From assembly GCA_958431815.1 (NCBI GenBank), contig CAUASB010000001.1:62001-126000 (forward strand): DNA of 64,000 nt, read 5' to 3'. Both the position numbers and the translations under genes were made by a program. The stretch is from an uncultured Eggerthella sp. (GTDB lineage Bacteria > Actinomycetota > Coriobacteriia > Coriobacteriales > Eggerthellaceae). The notes under the pieces are model-generated. The model did not search any database and had not been told where the DNA came from. It was given only the letters and a program-made list of their open reading frames with translations. Below, piece by piece: positions 44,503 to 52,968 of this stretch (positions are counted from its first letter, which is position 1; every line of letters begins with the position of its first letter).

Positions 44503-47500
44503 ATGACGAACGAACACACCGACAGAAGCACCGCGCGCAAAGCGCTTCATGCCTACCTCGGAAGCTTGGTATCAGACCCGGAACACGCCACCCTTGACAC
44601 GGCGGGGTTCGCACCCGACGAATTGCCGCTGGCGAACCAAGCCATAGAATTAGGGCAGCTCATCTCCGACGAGCGCATCCAGGCAGAAGAGCTTGCCGAG
44701 GGCATTTTCGATTCCGAAACGGCCCAGAAGCATCGGGAAGGAAACCCCCTTACCGAATCGTTTGAAAGCATCCGCACGAACTTGGCCGTTCCCACCGCCA
44801 TCGCAAACGCCATCGACAGCGACGATTACTCGCTCGAATTCGATGCGAACAACGGCTACTTGGCACAGCTCAAGCACAGCGTCGAAGAACTGAGGGAGCG
44901 TCATCAGGAACTTGAACGCAACGCCTACACCGATTTCCTTACCGGCGTGGGCAACCGCGCCGCGCTGAACCGCGACACCGATGCCGCCTGGGATAGCCAA
45001 ACCGCCTATACGCTGGCATTCGTGGACATCGACGGGCTGAAGTACTGCAACGACCATTACGGCCACGCCGAGGGAAACAAGTACATCAAGGAAGTGGCGA
45101 ACTGCCTGCGTCTTCATCGTCGTTCGGGCGAGCGCTTGTACCGCATCGGCGGCGACGAGTTCGTTATGCTTTCGCCCTGCTCTTCCGAATCGGAAATGAC
45201 CGAGCGCCTTGAGGCGTGCCGCAGCGCACTTATCGCCGCACACACCATCGACGAGAACTTCGCCTATTCGTTCAGCTACGGCTGCTCACACGCCACCCCG
45301 GCTTCAGGCGACAGCCGCTCCAAGCTGGTAAACGATGCGGACAAGCGCATGTACGACTACAAGCTGCTGCACGGATCGCATCACAAGAACGCGACAAGAA
45401 GCGCTGGTTTGGAAACGCCCGAAGGCATCGAGGAACGTGTTTTCCAGGCCATGTCGTTCCAGACAGAGGGCCGCTACCTGTTCATCTGCAACATAGATAC
45501 CGAACAGTCGCGCTGGTCGCGCAACGCGGTGCGCGATTTCGACTTGCCCGGCGAAGTAATGTATCAGATGGACAAGATATGGGAAGCCCACATCCATCCC
45601 GATGATCGCCATATCTGGCGCCAGGACATCGACGAGATATTCGGCGGCAAGAAGTACCACCACAGCATGAGCTATCGCGCGAAAGACGCTTCCGGACGCT
45701 ACGTTATGGTGAACTGCACTGGCGTGCGTCTTGATGGAGCGGGCGATGAGCCCACCCTGTTCGTGGGCACCATCGTGAACCGCAATGCCGCCGACGGAAC
45801 CGACCCGGCAACCGGCCTTGACGATGTGCGCTCGCTTATCTCGGAAGTGGACCGTCGCAAGCAGAAGAACCTTCCCACCAACTTCGTCGTCGTGAAAATC
45901 GGCGGCATTTCCGAGATCAACTCCACCTACGGCTACGAAGCCGGCAACGACGCGCTTTCGCAGATGTCCGACCGTCTGCTTTCCAAGATAGCGGGCAAGG
46001 CGCGTCTGTACCGTTCGTATGGGCTTCAGTTCGTGGTGGTGTTCGACGGCGATGAAAACGGTGCCGACCTTGCCCGCTATTCCGATGCGGTGCGCGGCAT
46101 CCTGGAACAACCCGTTCATATCCAGGGCATTAATGTGCTGCTGCCCGTGGTTACCGCCGCTGCCCACTACGATTCGATCACGTCGCAGGCGCTTTCGGTG
46201 CTCAGCGACCTGAACCGCCGCATCGATGCCGCCACGCGCAGTACCTTGGAATCGAATCCGTTCACCAGCCCGCTGCACCTTACCGGCGAAAACATGGTTG
46301 CCCCCAGCAACACCGACAGCCTTACCGGGCTTTTGCACAGCAGCGAATTCCTCAGTCGCGCAACCAAGTACTCGCGCATGCATATCGAAGAACAGCACTG
46401 CATGATAGCCATCGACCTGGGACATATGCGCATCTACAACGAATGGTACGGCAGGCAGAAGGGCGATTCGCTTTTGGCAGAAGTGGGCACGGCGCTTGCC
46501 GCCCTTGAGGCAACGGGCATCGGCCTTGCCGGGCACTGGGGCCAAGATGACTTCTCCGTCCATATGCCACTCGACACGAAGGCCATCGAAATCCTGTATA
46601 ACCGCATCAGGGGCATCGTGGCGGCGCACGACGATTCCATCGGTTTCATGCCGGCATTCGGCGTATGTCCCTTGCAGCCAGGCGCCGACGTGAACATCAG
46701 CGACTACGACAAGGCGAAGTTCGCCCTCGAGGAAACGAAGGACAACTTCAAGAAGCGCGTCGCCTTCTTCAACGCCGAGAAGTACCGCCGACGCGAAGAA
46801 GAACATCTGCTGCTTTCCGAGTTCCAACGCGCTCTGGCGTCGAACCGCGTGAACTTCTTCCTGCAGCCGCAGTACAACATGAAAACCGACAAGATCGTGG
46901 GCGCCGAAGCTCTGGCACGCTGGCGTCGCATCGACGGAACCTATGTTTCGCCTGCGGTGTTCGTTCCCCTGCTCGAACGCAACGGCTTCATCGCTGCACT
47001 GGATAGGCATATTTGGGAACAGGTGTTCATCTGGATCAAGAAATGCTATAACCGCGGCCTAACGCCCCCGCCCGTTTCCATCAACGTTTCGCGCATGGAC
47101 ATCGAATCAATCGATGTGGCAACGTGCTTGAACGGCTTGGCCGAAAAGCACCATGTACCCACACGCCACATAAAGGTCGAGATAACCGAAAGCATGTACA
47201 CCGAAGACCAGCGCTCCGTGCAGGCGCTTACCACGCAGCTGAAGAAACTGGGCTTTTCGGTATACATGGACGACTTCGGCAGCGGTCAGTCTTCGCTGAG
47301 CATGCTGCGCGACATCAACGTGGACGTCGTCAAGCTTGACGGCGGCTTCCTTTCCGACGGAAGCGTCGGCGAACGCTCAACCGGCATCGTCAAATCGGTG
47401 GTGAAGATGACCAAGTCGTTGGGCATGCCGGTTATTGTGGAAGGTGTGGAAACCACCGAGCAGGCACAGTTCCTGAAAGACATGGGCTGCCGCTACGCGC

Positions 47501-47610
47501 AGGGCTTCCTGTACTTCCGCCCCATGCCACCGTGCGACTTCGAAACCATCTTGCACGATTCCAGCAAGATTGACCTTCGCGGTATCGTTCCTCCCGGCGA
47601 GGACAGCTAG
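44503..47610 (+). CDS. Multidomain c-di-GMP protein: GGDEF-PAS-GGDEF-GGDEF-EAL
   Basis: 1035 residues, no membrane span. Residues ~138-298 form a diguanylate cyclase with an intact GGDEF at 216-220. A PAS-like domain spans ~305-425. A second GGDEF fold (~430-595) has lost the motif (SYGLQF). A third (~602-760) has GQDDF at 680-684. The EAL phosphodiesterase (~770-1025) keeps E802 of EAL, N861, E893, D923-D924, K944, E980/E983 and Q1000, so it should be active. Both synthesis and breakdown of c-di-GMP are possible. I chose ATG 44503; the frame extends to 44383 with basic, unlikely sequence. Confidence 0.9.
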   Translation: MTNEHTDRSTARKALHAYLGSLVSDPEHATLDTAGFAPDELPLANQAIELGQLISDERIQAEELAEGIFDSETAQKHREGNPLTESFESIRTNLAVPTAIANAIDSDDYSLEFDANNGYLAQLKHSVEELRERHQELERNAYTDFLTGVGNRAALNRDTDAAWDSQTAYTLAFVDIDGLKYCNDHYGHAEGNKYIKEVANCLRLHRRSGERLYRIGGDEFVMLSPCSSESEMTERLEACRSALIAAHTIDENFAYSFSYGCSHATPASGDSRSKLVNDADKRMYDYKLLHGSHHKNATRSAGLETPEGIEERVFQAMSFQTEGRYLFICNIDTEQSRWSRNAVRDFDLPGEVMYQMDKIWEAHIHPDDRHIWRQDIDEIFGGKKYHHSMSYRAKDASGRYVMVNCTGVRLDGAGDEPTLFVGTIVNRNAADGTDPATGLDDVRSLISEVDRRKQKNLPTNFVVVKIGGISEINSTYGYEAGNDALSQMSDRLLSKIAGKARLYRSYGLQFVVVFDGDENGADLARYSDAVRGILEQPVHIQGINVLLPVVTAAAHYDSITSQALSVLSDLNRRIDAATRSTLESNPFTSPLHLTGENMVAPSNTDSLTGLLHSSEFLSRATKYSRMHIEEQHCMIAIDLGHMRIYNEWYGRQKGDSLLAEVGTALAALEATGIGLAGHWGQDDFSVHMPLDTKAIEILYNRIRGIVAAHDDSIGFMPAFGVCPLQPGADVNISDYDKAKFALEETKDNFKKRVAFFNAEKYRRREEEHLLLSEFQRALASNRVNFFLQPQYNMKTDKIVGAEALARWRRIDGTYVSPAVFVPLLERNGFIAALDRHIWEQVFIWIKKCYNRGLTPPPVSINVSRMDIESIDVATCLNGLAEKHHVPTRHIKVEITESMYTEDQRSVQALTTQLKKLGFSVYMDDFGSGQSSLSMLRDINVDVVKLDGGFLSDGSVGERSTGIVKSVVKMTKSLGMPVIVEGVETTEQAQFLKDMGCRYAQGFLYFRPMPPCDFETILHDSSKIDLRGIVPPGEDS

Positions 47611-47640
47611 CAACGAGCCGGTACCATATCCCATAAGCAA

Positions 47641-47679
47641 AAGCGCGCCTCCTGCAAGCAAATCGCAGGAGGCGCGCTT
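47641..47679. terminator. Terminator between GGDEF-EAL and MFS genes
   Basis: AAGCGCGCCTCCTGC and GCAGGAGGCGCGCTT form a 15 bp stem followed by seven T residues. Confidence 0.93.
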
Positions 47680-47754
47680 TTTTTGAGAACAAAGTGCCCT
47701 GCAGGCATCAGCAACCCGGCAAGGCATGCTTTTTGCAACACTAGGGCTTTGCTG

Positions 47755-49017
47755 CTACTTGCCCGCCTTCTTCGCCAGGCGTGCCGCCCTCACATCGCAC
47801 ACGGTGTAGATGCCAACGATTACCGCCGCCGCGGCGATGAGCATGAAGAACAGCGCCGCATACGAAACCAGGTACGTGCCGAACGCTTCGGTTAAGAAGC
47901 CCGGCAGCAGCATGAAGATGAAGCCGCCCAGGGCATAGCAGATTTGGAAGTTGCGGATGGTTTGCACCTCGCGCCCCTTAGGAGCCAGTTCGATCGACCA
48001 CACCGAAATGCCCACAGTGCCCAGGGAAAGGCCCAAGCCGAACATCACCGCAGCCGCCGTTGCCAGCCAGCTTGAGCCCATGTCCGTCAGGCACAAAAGC
48101 CCCGTGCCGCCGATGAACAACAGGAAGAACAGGATCGATCCGTTGCGCGTGCCGATGGCGTCGAACACCAACCCGTTGAAGAGCTTCGCCACCATAAGGC
48201 ACGCGCCGCTTACGGCGATAAGCGCTGCTGCCGCTTCGGTGGAAAAGCCTTCCGAGGTGAACAGCACGCCCAAGTAGCCGTTGCCGCCCACGCTGGCGCA
48301 GCCCACGAACACCATGGCAACCAGCAGCACCGGCAGCAAAGCATGCGGCACATCGCGGCTGGTACGCCCGCGCTTCGGCTTGCCGCTCTTGGTCTTCTTC
48401 TTGGAAACGTACGGCTCAAGACCCATGTCTTCGGGGAAGTTGCGCAGAAGCATGAACACCAAAGCGCCCAGGGCCAGCGCCAAAAGCGCTTCCAAGCCGA
48501 ACGCCGCCGAAAGCGAGGTGGCATCGACCACGTCTACCACGATAGGCGGCAACACCACCGCCGCCACGCCAGAACCCACCGCAGCAAAGCCCGCCACCGT
48601 AGCAACGTTGGTCTTGAACCAGCGCCCGATAAGCATAGTGGAGCAGATCATGCCGCCAAGGCCATAGCCCAGGCCCGTGAACACCGAGCCCACGCACAGC
48701 CCGAAATAACTTTCCGTGTTCGCCGAATACAAGGCGAAGCCGATAGCCACGAAGATGGAGGCGACGAAAGCGCCGATGCGGCAATTGAGCCAGCTGTAGT
48801 AACGCGCCACGAAGAACATCGCCACCAGCGAAACAAACGTGCGCACCGAAAGGATCACCGATCCGCCCGAATGCCCTACGCCAGGAATGGCAACAAGGTA
48901 AGGCTGATACACGGAAAACGAGGTTGAGGGCAATCCAATGTTCGTGAACAGGATAAGGAAACAGCAAACGCAGATTACCTTTTCATAGTGGCGTTTCACA
49001 CTGCCCAAAACCGTCAT
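47755..49017 (-). CDS. MFS transporter, OFA/monocarboxylate-like
   Basis: 420 residues, 12 spans, with a long basic central loop (VSKKKTKSGKPKRGRTSRD). The pattern FTGLGYGLGGMICSTMLIGR and RWFKTNVATVAGFAAVGSG in TM4-5 resembles oxalate/formate antiporters and eukaryotic-like monocarboxylate carriers. The substrate is likely a small organic anion. The ATG at 49017 is preceded by GAGAAGGACGGATGA. Transcribed alone, with the upstream region holding repeat copy A3. Confidence 0.87.
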   Translation of the reverse strand: MTVLGSVKRHYEKVICVCCFLILFTNIGLPSTSFSVYQPYLVAIPGVGHSGGSVILSVRTFVSLVAMFFVARYYSWLNCRIGAFVASIFVAIGFALYSANTESYFGLCVGSVFTGLGYGLGGMICSTMLIGRWFKTNVATVAGFAAVGSGVAAVVLPPIVVDVVDATSLSAAFGLEALLALALGALVFMLLRNFPEDMGLEPYVSKKKTKSGKPKRGRTSRDVPHALLPVLLVAMVFVGCASVGGNGYLGVLFTSEGFSTEAAAALIAVSGACLMVAKLFNGLVFDAIGTRNGSILFFLLFIGGTGLLCLTDMGSSWLATAAAVMFGLGLSLGTVGISVWSIELAPKGREVQTIRNFQICYALGGFIFMLLPGFLTEAFGTYLVSYAALFFMLIAAAAVIVGIYTVCDVRAARLAKKAGK

Positions 49018-49093
49018 TCATCCGTCCTTCTCGCATATTGATAAGCGCGTTCGAGAATAGCAGGCAAATGTTATGACTTGATGAATTGACTCA

Positions 49094-49267
49094 TTGCACC
49101 GTTCTGCCGAACAGCGCAAGACCCCATGAAACGCCATGACGCTGCGCGGGATTTCGACAGCACAGGAAGCACTCAACTGGTTGGGGCGGCCGAAGACCAG
49201 CCCACTCCCCTTCCAGGCTTCCCTCACTCGCCAGAATCCCGCTCACTAATTTACTGGCGCATACCCG
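49094..49267 (+). repeat. Family A structured repeat, copy A3
   Basis: It has TTGCACCGTTC-TGCC-GAACAGCGCAA, ATGACGCTGCGCGGGATTTC, the core GGGGCGGCCGAAGACCAGCC, the right arm CTCGCCAGAATCCCGCTCAC and the tail TTTACTGGCGCATACCCG. It lies upstream of the converging end of the cyclotransferase gene, in the 353 bp gap 49018-49370. Confidence 0.85.
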
Positions 49268-49343
49268 AATTTCAAGAAAATGCCGATACTCGAATTCCGC
49301 TCTTATCGCTTTGAGTTCGGCTGATCATGTTGCCCCTAAAGCA

Positions 49344-49369
49344 AAACGCCGCTTTGCTAAGCGGCGTTT
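49344..49369 (-). terminator. Terminator of the cyclotransferase gene
   Basis: AAACGCCGC and GCGGCGTTT form a 9 bp stem with an 8 nt loop directly at the stop codon. Confidence 0.8.
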
Positions 49370-49370
49370 G

Positions 49371-49892
49371 TTAGGCAACGTTGGCGTTGGGAATTATTTG
49401 GATGTTCTGAAGCTGAGCCATGGTGTGCTCGTCTACGCCGATGCCGGCAGCGCCGTTGCGCACCTTGGTGACGTAGTCTTCGCGGAACGACCAATCATAG
49501 AAGGGCCCACGCAGGGAAAGATAGATAAGCGCTTCAAGCGTGTAGGCATCTTGAGCGGCAGGCTCGAACTCGCCAAAGCCGAACGCACCTGAGATGATGG
49601 TATTTTCGGTATGGTTGCCGGCGTACTGCACTTCCACGTAGCTTTTCTCGTAGCAATGGGAAGAAACGCCCTCGAAGCCGTCCATCTTGTTCTCATTGGC
49701 GTTGCTCAAGTCCCAGAGCGCGCCCTGCACATGCTTGCCCGGCGCGGGGATTACCGTAGCGAAGCCCGCTGCGTCCATCTTCAACTCATAGTTGGGCAGC
49801 GTGGCCACGCCCAGGTACTCGGCCCCGGGGCAGCGGAACTTCATCTGATCGAAGTCCATGTTTGATCCGTATGCGAAATAAAGCTTGTGCAT
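49371..49892 (-). CDS. Gamma-glutamylcyclotransferase-like (AIG2/GGCT fold) protein
   Basis: 173 residues. It begins LYFAYGSNMDFDQM, the GGCT signature; later GALWDLSNANENKMDGFEGV holds the expected catalytic acid region. The family cyclises gamma-glutamyl amines to 5-oxoproline or remodels other small amides. There is no good ribosome-binding site; CATAAT lies 7 bp before ATG, so a leaderless mRNA is possible. The gene is bounded on both sides by family A repeats A3 and A4 in the same orientation, like a cassette. Confidence 0.88.
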   Translation of the reverse strand: MHKLYFAYGSNMDFDQMKFRCPGAEYLGVATLPNYELKMDAAGFATVIPAPGKHVQGALWDLSNANENKMDGFEGVSSHCYEKSYVEVQYAGNHTENTIISGAFGFGEFEPAAQDAYTLEALIYLSLRGPFYDWSFREDYVTKVRNGAAGIGVDEHTMAQLQNIQIIPNANVA

Positions 49893-49964
49893 ATCTGCAA
49901 TTATGACCCGCGCGCTGCCGGCGCGGTACCCCCGCTTTACCCATAGCCGGCATTAGGCTCAGCC

Positions 49965-50197
49965 AATAACGAACAACGCACATGAGACGCTATGACGCTG
50001 CGCGGGATTCTGACGGCGCAGGGAAACCTCAAAGGACAAGGTGCGGCACGAAGGCCAGCAATCCTGCTCGGCAAAACCGAGCAGGATGCGCCCGCTCGGG
50101 CGCATAGTCAGGAACTAAACATGCCACTGGCATGTTTAGTCGCTTCCCCTGCACTCGCCAGAATCCCGCTCGCTGATTTACTAGCGCATACCCCAGG
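49965..50197 (+). repeat. Family A structured repeat, copy A4, with an expanded apex
   Basis: The left arm is GACGCTGCGCGGGATTCTGA plus CGGCGCAGGG, and the core is GCGGCACGAAGGCCAGC. The right arm is TTCCCCTGCACTCGCCAGAA plus TCCCGC, with the tail TTTACTAGCGCATACCCC. Between core and right arm are three extra hairpins: ATCCTGCTCGG/CCGAGCAGGAT, GCGCCCGCTCGGGCGC and ACTAAACATGCCA/TGGCATGTTTAGT. The first hairpin of the family is decayed here. A terminator (50204-50221) follows. Confidence 0.85.
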
Positions 50198-50203
50198 TTC
50201 GTT

Positions 50204-50221
50204 AACGCCCTTTCGGGCGTT
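50204..50221 (+). terminator. Hairpin terminator after repeat A4
   Basis: AACGCCC-TTTC-GGGCGTT followed by TTCTTTC. Confidence 0.75.
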
Positions 50222-50253
50222 TTCTTTCGTCTGCGCTAATTCGCTCACAAAAA

Positions 50254-50289
50254 AATGGCCTCAACCCGCATTTGCAGATGGAGGCCATT
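50254..50289 (-). terminator. Terminator of the 2-hydroxyacid dehydrogenase gene
   Basis: AATGGCCTC and GAGGCCATT form a 9 bp stem, followed on the minus strand by a run of T residues. Confidence 0.85.
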
Positions 50290-50299
50290 ATCGCTAGAC

Positions 50300-50317
50300 A
50301 AAAGGGTCTGTCCCCAT
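50300..50317. repeat. REP-like half-palindrome
   Basis: AAAAGGGTCTGTCCCCATT is a degenerate relative of the GGGACTGTCCC palindromes at 40356 and 62798. It lies in the 3' untranslated part of the dehydrogenase gene. Confidence 0.5.
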
Positions 50318-50338
50318 TGGCCTTTTATCCGCAAGATG

Positions 50339-51286
50339 TCATGAAACAAGATTCGCCGTGTTACCGGCCAGATACGATGCTACGTTGTCGGCAACGATAA
50401 CCGCACGCTTCTCCATTGCCTGATGCGAGGCAAAGGCAACGTGCGGCGTTACCACGGTGTTCTTGCTGTTCAGCAGCGGGTGGTTGGCAGGGAACGGCGG
50501 CTCCATTTCCAGGACGTCGATGCCGGCACCCGCGATACGACCCTCGTTCAAGGCAGCCGCAAGCGCCTCGGAATCGACGACCGGGCCACGAGCGCAATTG
50601 ATAAGCACCGCCGTAGGCTTCATAAGCTCAATCTTCTCTGCGCTGATAAGACCCGTGGTTTCCGCCGTCTGCGGAATGTGCAGGCTTACCACATCAGACG
50701 TTTTCAGCAGCTCGTCCAAATCAACGAACTGCACGCCAGGGATCTCTTTCTTTGTACGCGAATAGCACACCACGTCGCAACCGAATGCCTGGGCAATGCG
50801 CATCACACGCGAGCCGATGGCGCCTGCGCCGATAACGCCAAAGCGCTTGCCCTCAAGCTCGGGGCCCACCAGACCATCTTTCGTACCACCTTGACGCACA
50901 ATGGAATTCAACGTGGAAATGTTGCGTAGCACGTCGAGTACCAGGCCAAACGTCAAATCAGCCACCGCAACCGTGGAATAACCGGCGCAGTTGGAAACCT
51001 GGATGCCATGCTCGCGGCAATAGGCCATGTCAACATGGTCGTAGCCGGTGAAGGCAACGCACACGTATTTGAGGTTGGGGTTTTTCTCCATCACGGAAGC
51101 GGGGTATTTGATGTTCGAAACCACCACGATATCGGCATCAGCGCTGCGTTCGATAAGCGCTGCCTCGTCTTCCTTGCGATCGGGATAGGTTATTACCTCG
51201 ACATCGTGGCCTTCGGTTGCCTTGGCAAGCAGGCCACGCAGGCTTTCATCGGATATCCCCAGCGGTTCCAGGACAGCGATCTTCAT
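50339..51286 (-). CDS. D-isomer-specific 2-hydroxyacid dehydrogenase
   Basis: 315 residues. The Rossmann NAD motif is FGVIGAGAIGSRVMRIAQAF. Catalytic Arg is in LINCARGPVVDSEALAAAL, Glu in IDVLEMEPPFP, and His in VVTPHVAFAS. The group includes glycerate, hydroxypyruvate, phosphoglycerate and D-lactate dehydrogenases; the substrate is not decided by sequence. No ACT domain, so it is not a regulated SerA. AAGGAGACCT precedes ATG. Confidence 0.92.
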   Translation of the reverse strand: MKIAVLEPLGISDESLRGLLAKATEGHDVEVITYPDRKEDEAALIERSADADIVVVSNIKYPASVMEKNPNLKYVCVAFTGYDHVDMAYCREHGIQVSNCAGYSTVAVADLTFGLVLDVLRNISTLNSIVRQGGTKDGLVGPELEGKRFGVIGAGAIGSRVMRIAQAFGCDVVCYSRTKKEIPGVQFVDLDELLKTSDVVSLHIPQTAETTGLISAEKIELMKPTAVLINCARGPVVDSEALAAALNEGRIAGAGIDVLEMEPPFPANHPLLNSKNTVVTPHVAFASHQAMEKRAVIVADNVASYLAGNTANLVS

Positions 51287-51827
51287 AGGTCTCCTTCCGG
51301 ATTCATGTTGCGACCAACGGACAAGCCCCGCCCCACGCCCATGGCGCAGGGCGGAGTGCGAACCCGTCGAAGAAGGGTTAAGCGGGTTTCAGCATGCGTC
51401 CATTGCATTCAATGGTAGTCAGCATGCCTGTCCGCGCAGAATTCCCCCGCGCTTCATCGGCGAGCGAGCGATGCGTCCCAGCAACGGAACCGCGCCTGCC
51501 GCTCACGCGCAGATTCACCACGCTCGCACAGAAGCCGTCTTTCACAAGAATGTCCATCACAAGGACCATCCCCACGAACTCAAGCATTACCTTCGAAAAA
51601 CAAGATTTCACTTCCTCTTGCGAGAAAACTGCGATTACGGACTCTGAGCCAAGCCAAGTTCCGCGAAAAGGACCACCTGACACGCAACAATACGGCCCAT
51701 CCACTCAAAATGAGCAGCCAAAACCAACCGGCCCGTCCGCAATCGCAATTTTCCTGCACGATGCCGCCCTAATTTGTTTTTGAAGGGAGCAATGGGCCGT
51801 ATCATAAATGCAAAGAGAGGAGCAGCC
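51287..51827. other. 541 bp intergenic region without a supported gene
   Basis: It contains small hairpins, AACCCG/CGGGTT (51361-51366/51383-51388) and CCATTG-CATT-CAATGG (51400-51415), and two CAGCATGC direct repeats. A 108-codon minus-strand frame at 51378-51704 exists, but its codon use is unlike the neighbours and it has no convincing start. It may be a decayed gene. Confidence 0.4.
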
Positions 51828-52919
51828 ATGGCTCAAAGCCCCGCAATCGAACCCTCGGCAAAAGCCGACACGTTCAGCAGCGCCACCGCCGACAAAAGTG
51901 GGTTGGACGATTTGCTGAAGAACGTAACCTATCGGATGGTTTCTTTAGAAGAACCCTTGCCAGGCCTTCTGCATGCGGTTTTCGATGTGCAGAACTTTTA
52001 TTTCGCCGACCGCATCGACCGCTACCTGCTGTTCGATCGCGGCAAGCAGGCGCTGTTCATCGACCTAGGACATCCCACCCTTACGGGCAGCGCCCACCTT
52101 GATGAAATGCTGCAGCGCGCAAACGTGCCGTGGAACAAAGCCGATGCTGCCATAACGCACTTCCATGCCGACCATGTGGGCAACCTGCCCTACTTCGTGA
52201 AGCGGGGCGGGCGCCGCATATACCACGGTGCCCTTCCGCAGGTGAATGACGAATTCTGCCGCAGCTTCGCACGCACCATCGGCTGGCCCGAAGCACTGGA
52301 TACCTGCTGGGAGGAATTCCGCGACACGCTGCTGTACATCATGCAGGTTAAGCAGCCCGCCACGCCCAACGCCGAAATCCTAAGCCAAGGCAATACCTTG
52401 AGAATCGGCGGTTGGAACCTAGAGGCCATCGAAACACCCGGGCACGCACCCGAGCACCTCTGTTTTGGCGACGTGCAGAAAAAAGTGCTGTTCAGCGGCG
52501 ACCACATCGTTGATGCCGCGCCATCGCTCATGCAATTTGGGAAAGACGACCATCTGCTGAAGCGCTTTATGGAAACCTTCCCCCTGCTGAAGAAGATGGG
52601 CTTCGAAACCGTGTACATGTCACACCACGAGCCTTTACAGGGGGTCGCAACCATCAACGCCTTCTACGACTATATGGTGGCGAAATTCGAAAAACCCCTG
52701 GCAAAACGCCTTGCCATCGTAGGGCAGCTGGGCAGCGCAACCGTCTTCGAGGTTACCAAGGCGGCGCAACGCTCGCACGGCGCGTTTGAAAACCTTGAGT
52801 TCGGTATGCGCGTACGTCGCTTCGCCATGACGTTTTCCTATCTGGAATATTTGGCCGACGAAGGCGCCCTGAAACGAGAAGAGGACGCCCAAGGCGCCCT
52901 CCATTACTCTCTGATCTAG
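51828..52919 (+). CDS. MBL-fold metallo-hydrolase
   Basis: 363 residues. Metal motif ITHFHADHVGN (HxHxDH), then ETPGHAPEHLCF, FSGDHIVDAAPS and YMSHHEPLQG. A C-terminal helical domain of ~100 residues follows, as in the gene at 40539, with which it is likely homologous over its length. Residues 1-30 are a low-complexity extension. The start is set by the strong AGAGAGGAGCAGCC; the frame is open to 51774. Convergent with the ABC pair. Confidence 0.9.
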   Translation: MAQSPAIEPSAKADTFSSATADKSGLDDLLKNVTYRMVSLEEPLPGLLHAVFDVQNFYFADRIDRYLLFDRGKQALFIDLGHPTLTGSAHLDEMLQRANVPWNKADAAITHFHADHVGNLPYFVKRGGRRIYHGALPQVNDEFCRSFARTIGWPEALDTCWEEFRDTLLYIMQVKQPATPNAEILSQGNTLRIGGWNLEAIETPGHAPEHLCFGDVQKKVLFSGDHIVDAAPSLMQFGKDDHLLKRFMETFPLLKKMGFETVYMSHHEPLQGVATINAFYDYMVAKFEKPLAKRLAIVGQLGSATVFEVTKAAQRSHGAFENLEFGMRVRRFAMTFSYLEYLADEGALKREEDAQGALHYSLI

Positions 52920-52968
52920 CGAATCCGGACAGACGGCAATGGGCCAACAAGGCCCAGCCGGCGTTGGG

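Noticed and set aside
51378..51704. 108-codon minus-strand frame between the dehydrogenase and MBL genes
   Set aside because: Third-position base use is near random, no good ribosome-binding site and no recognised family. Kept only as a possible decayed gene in the gap note.
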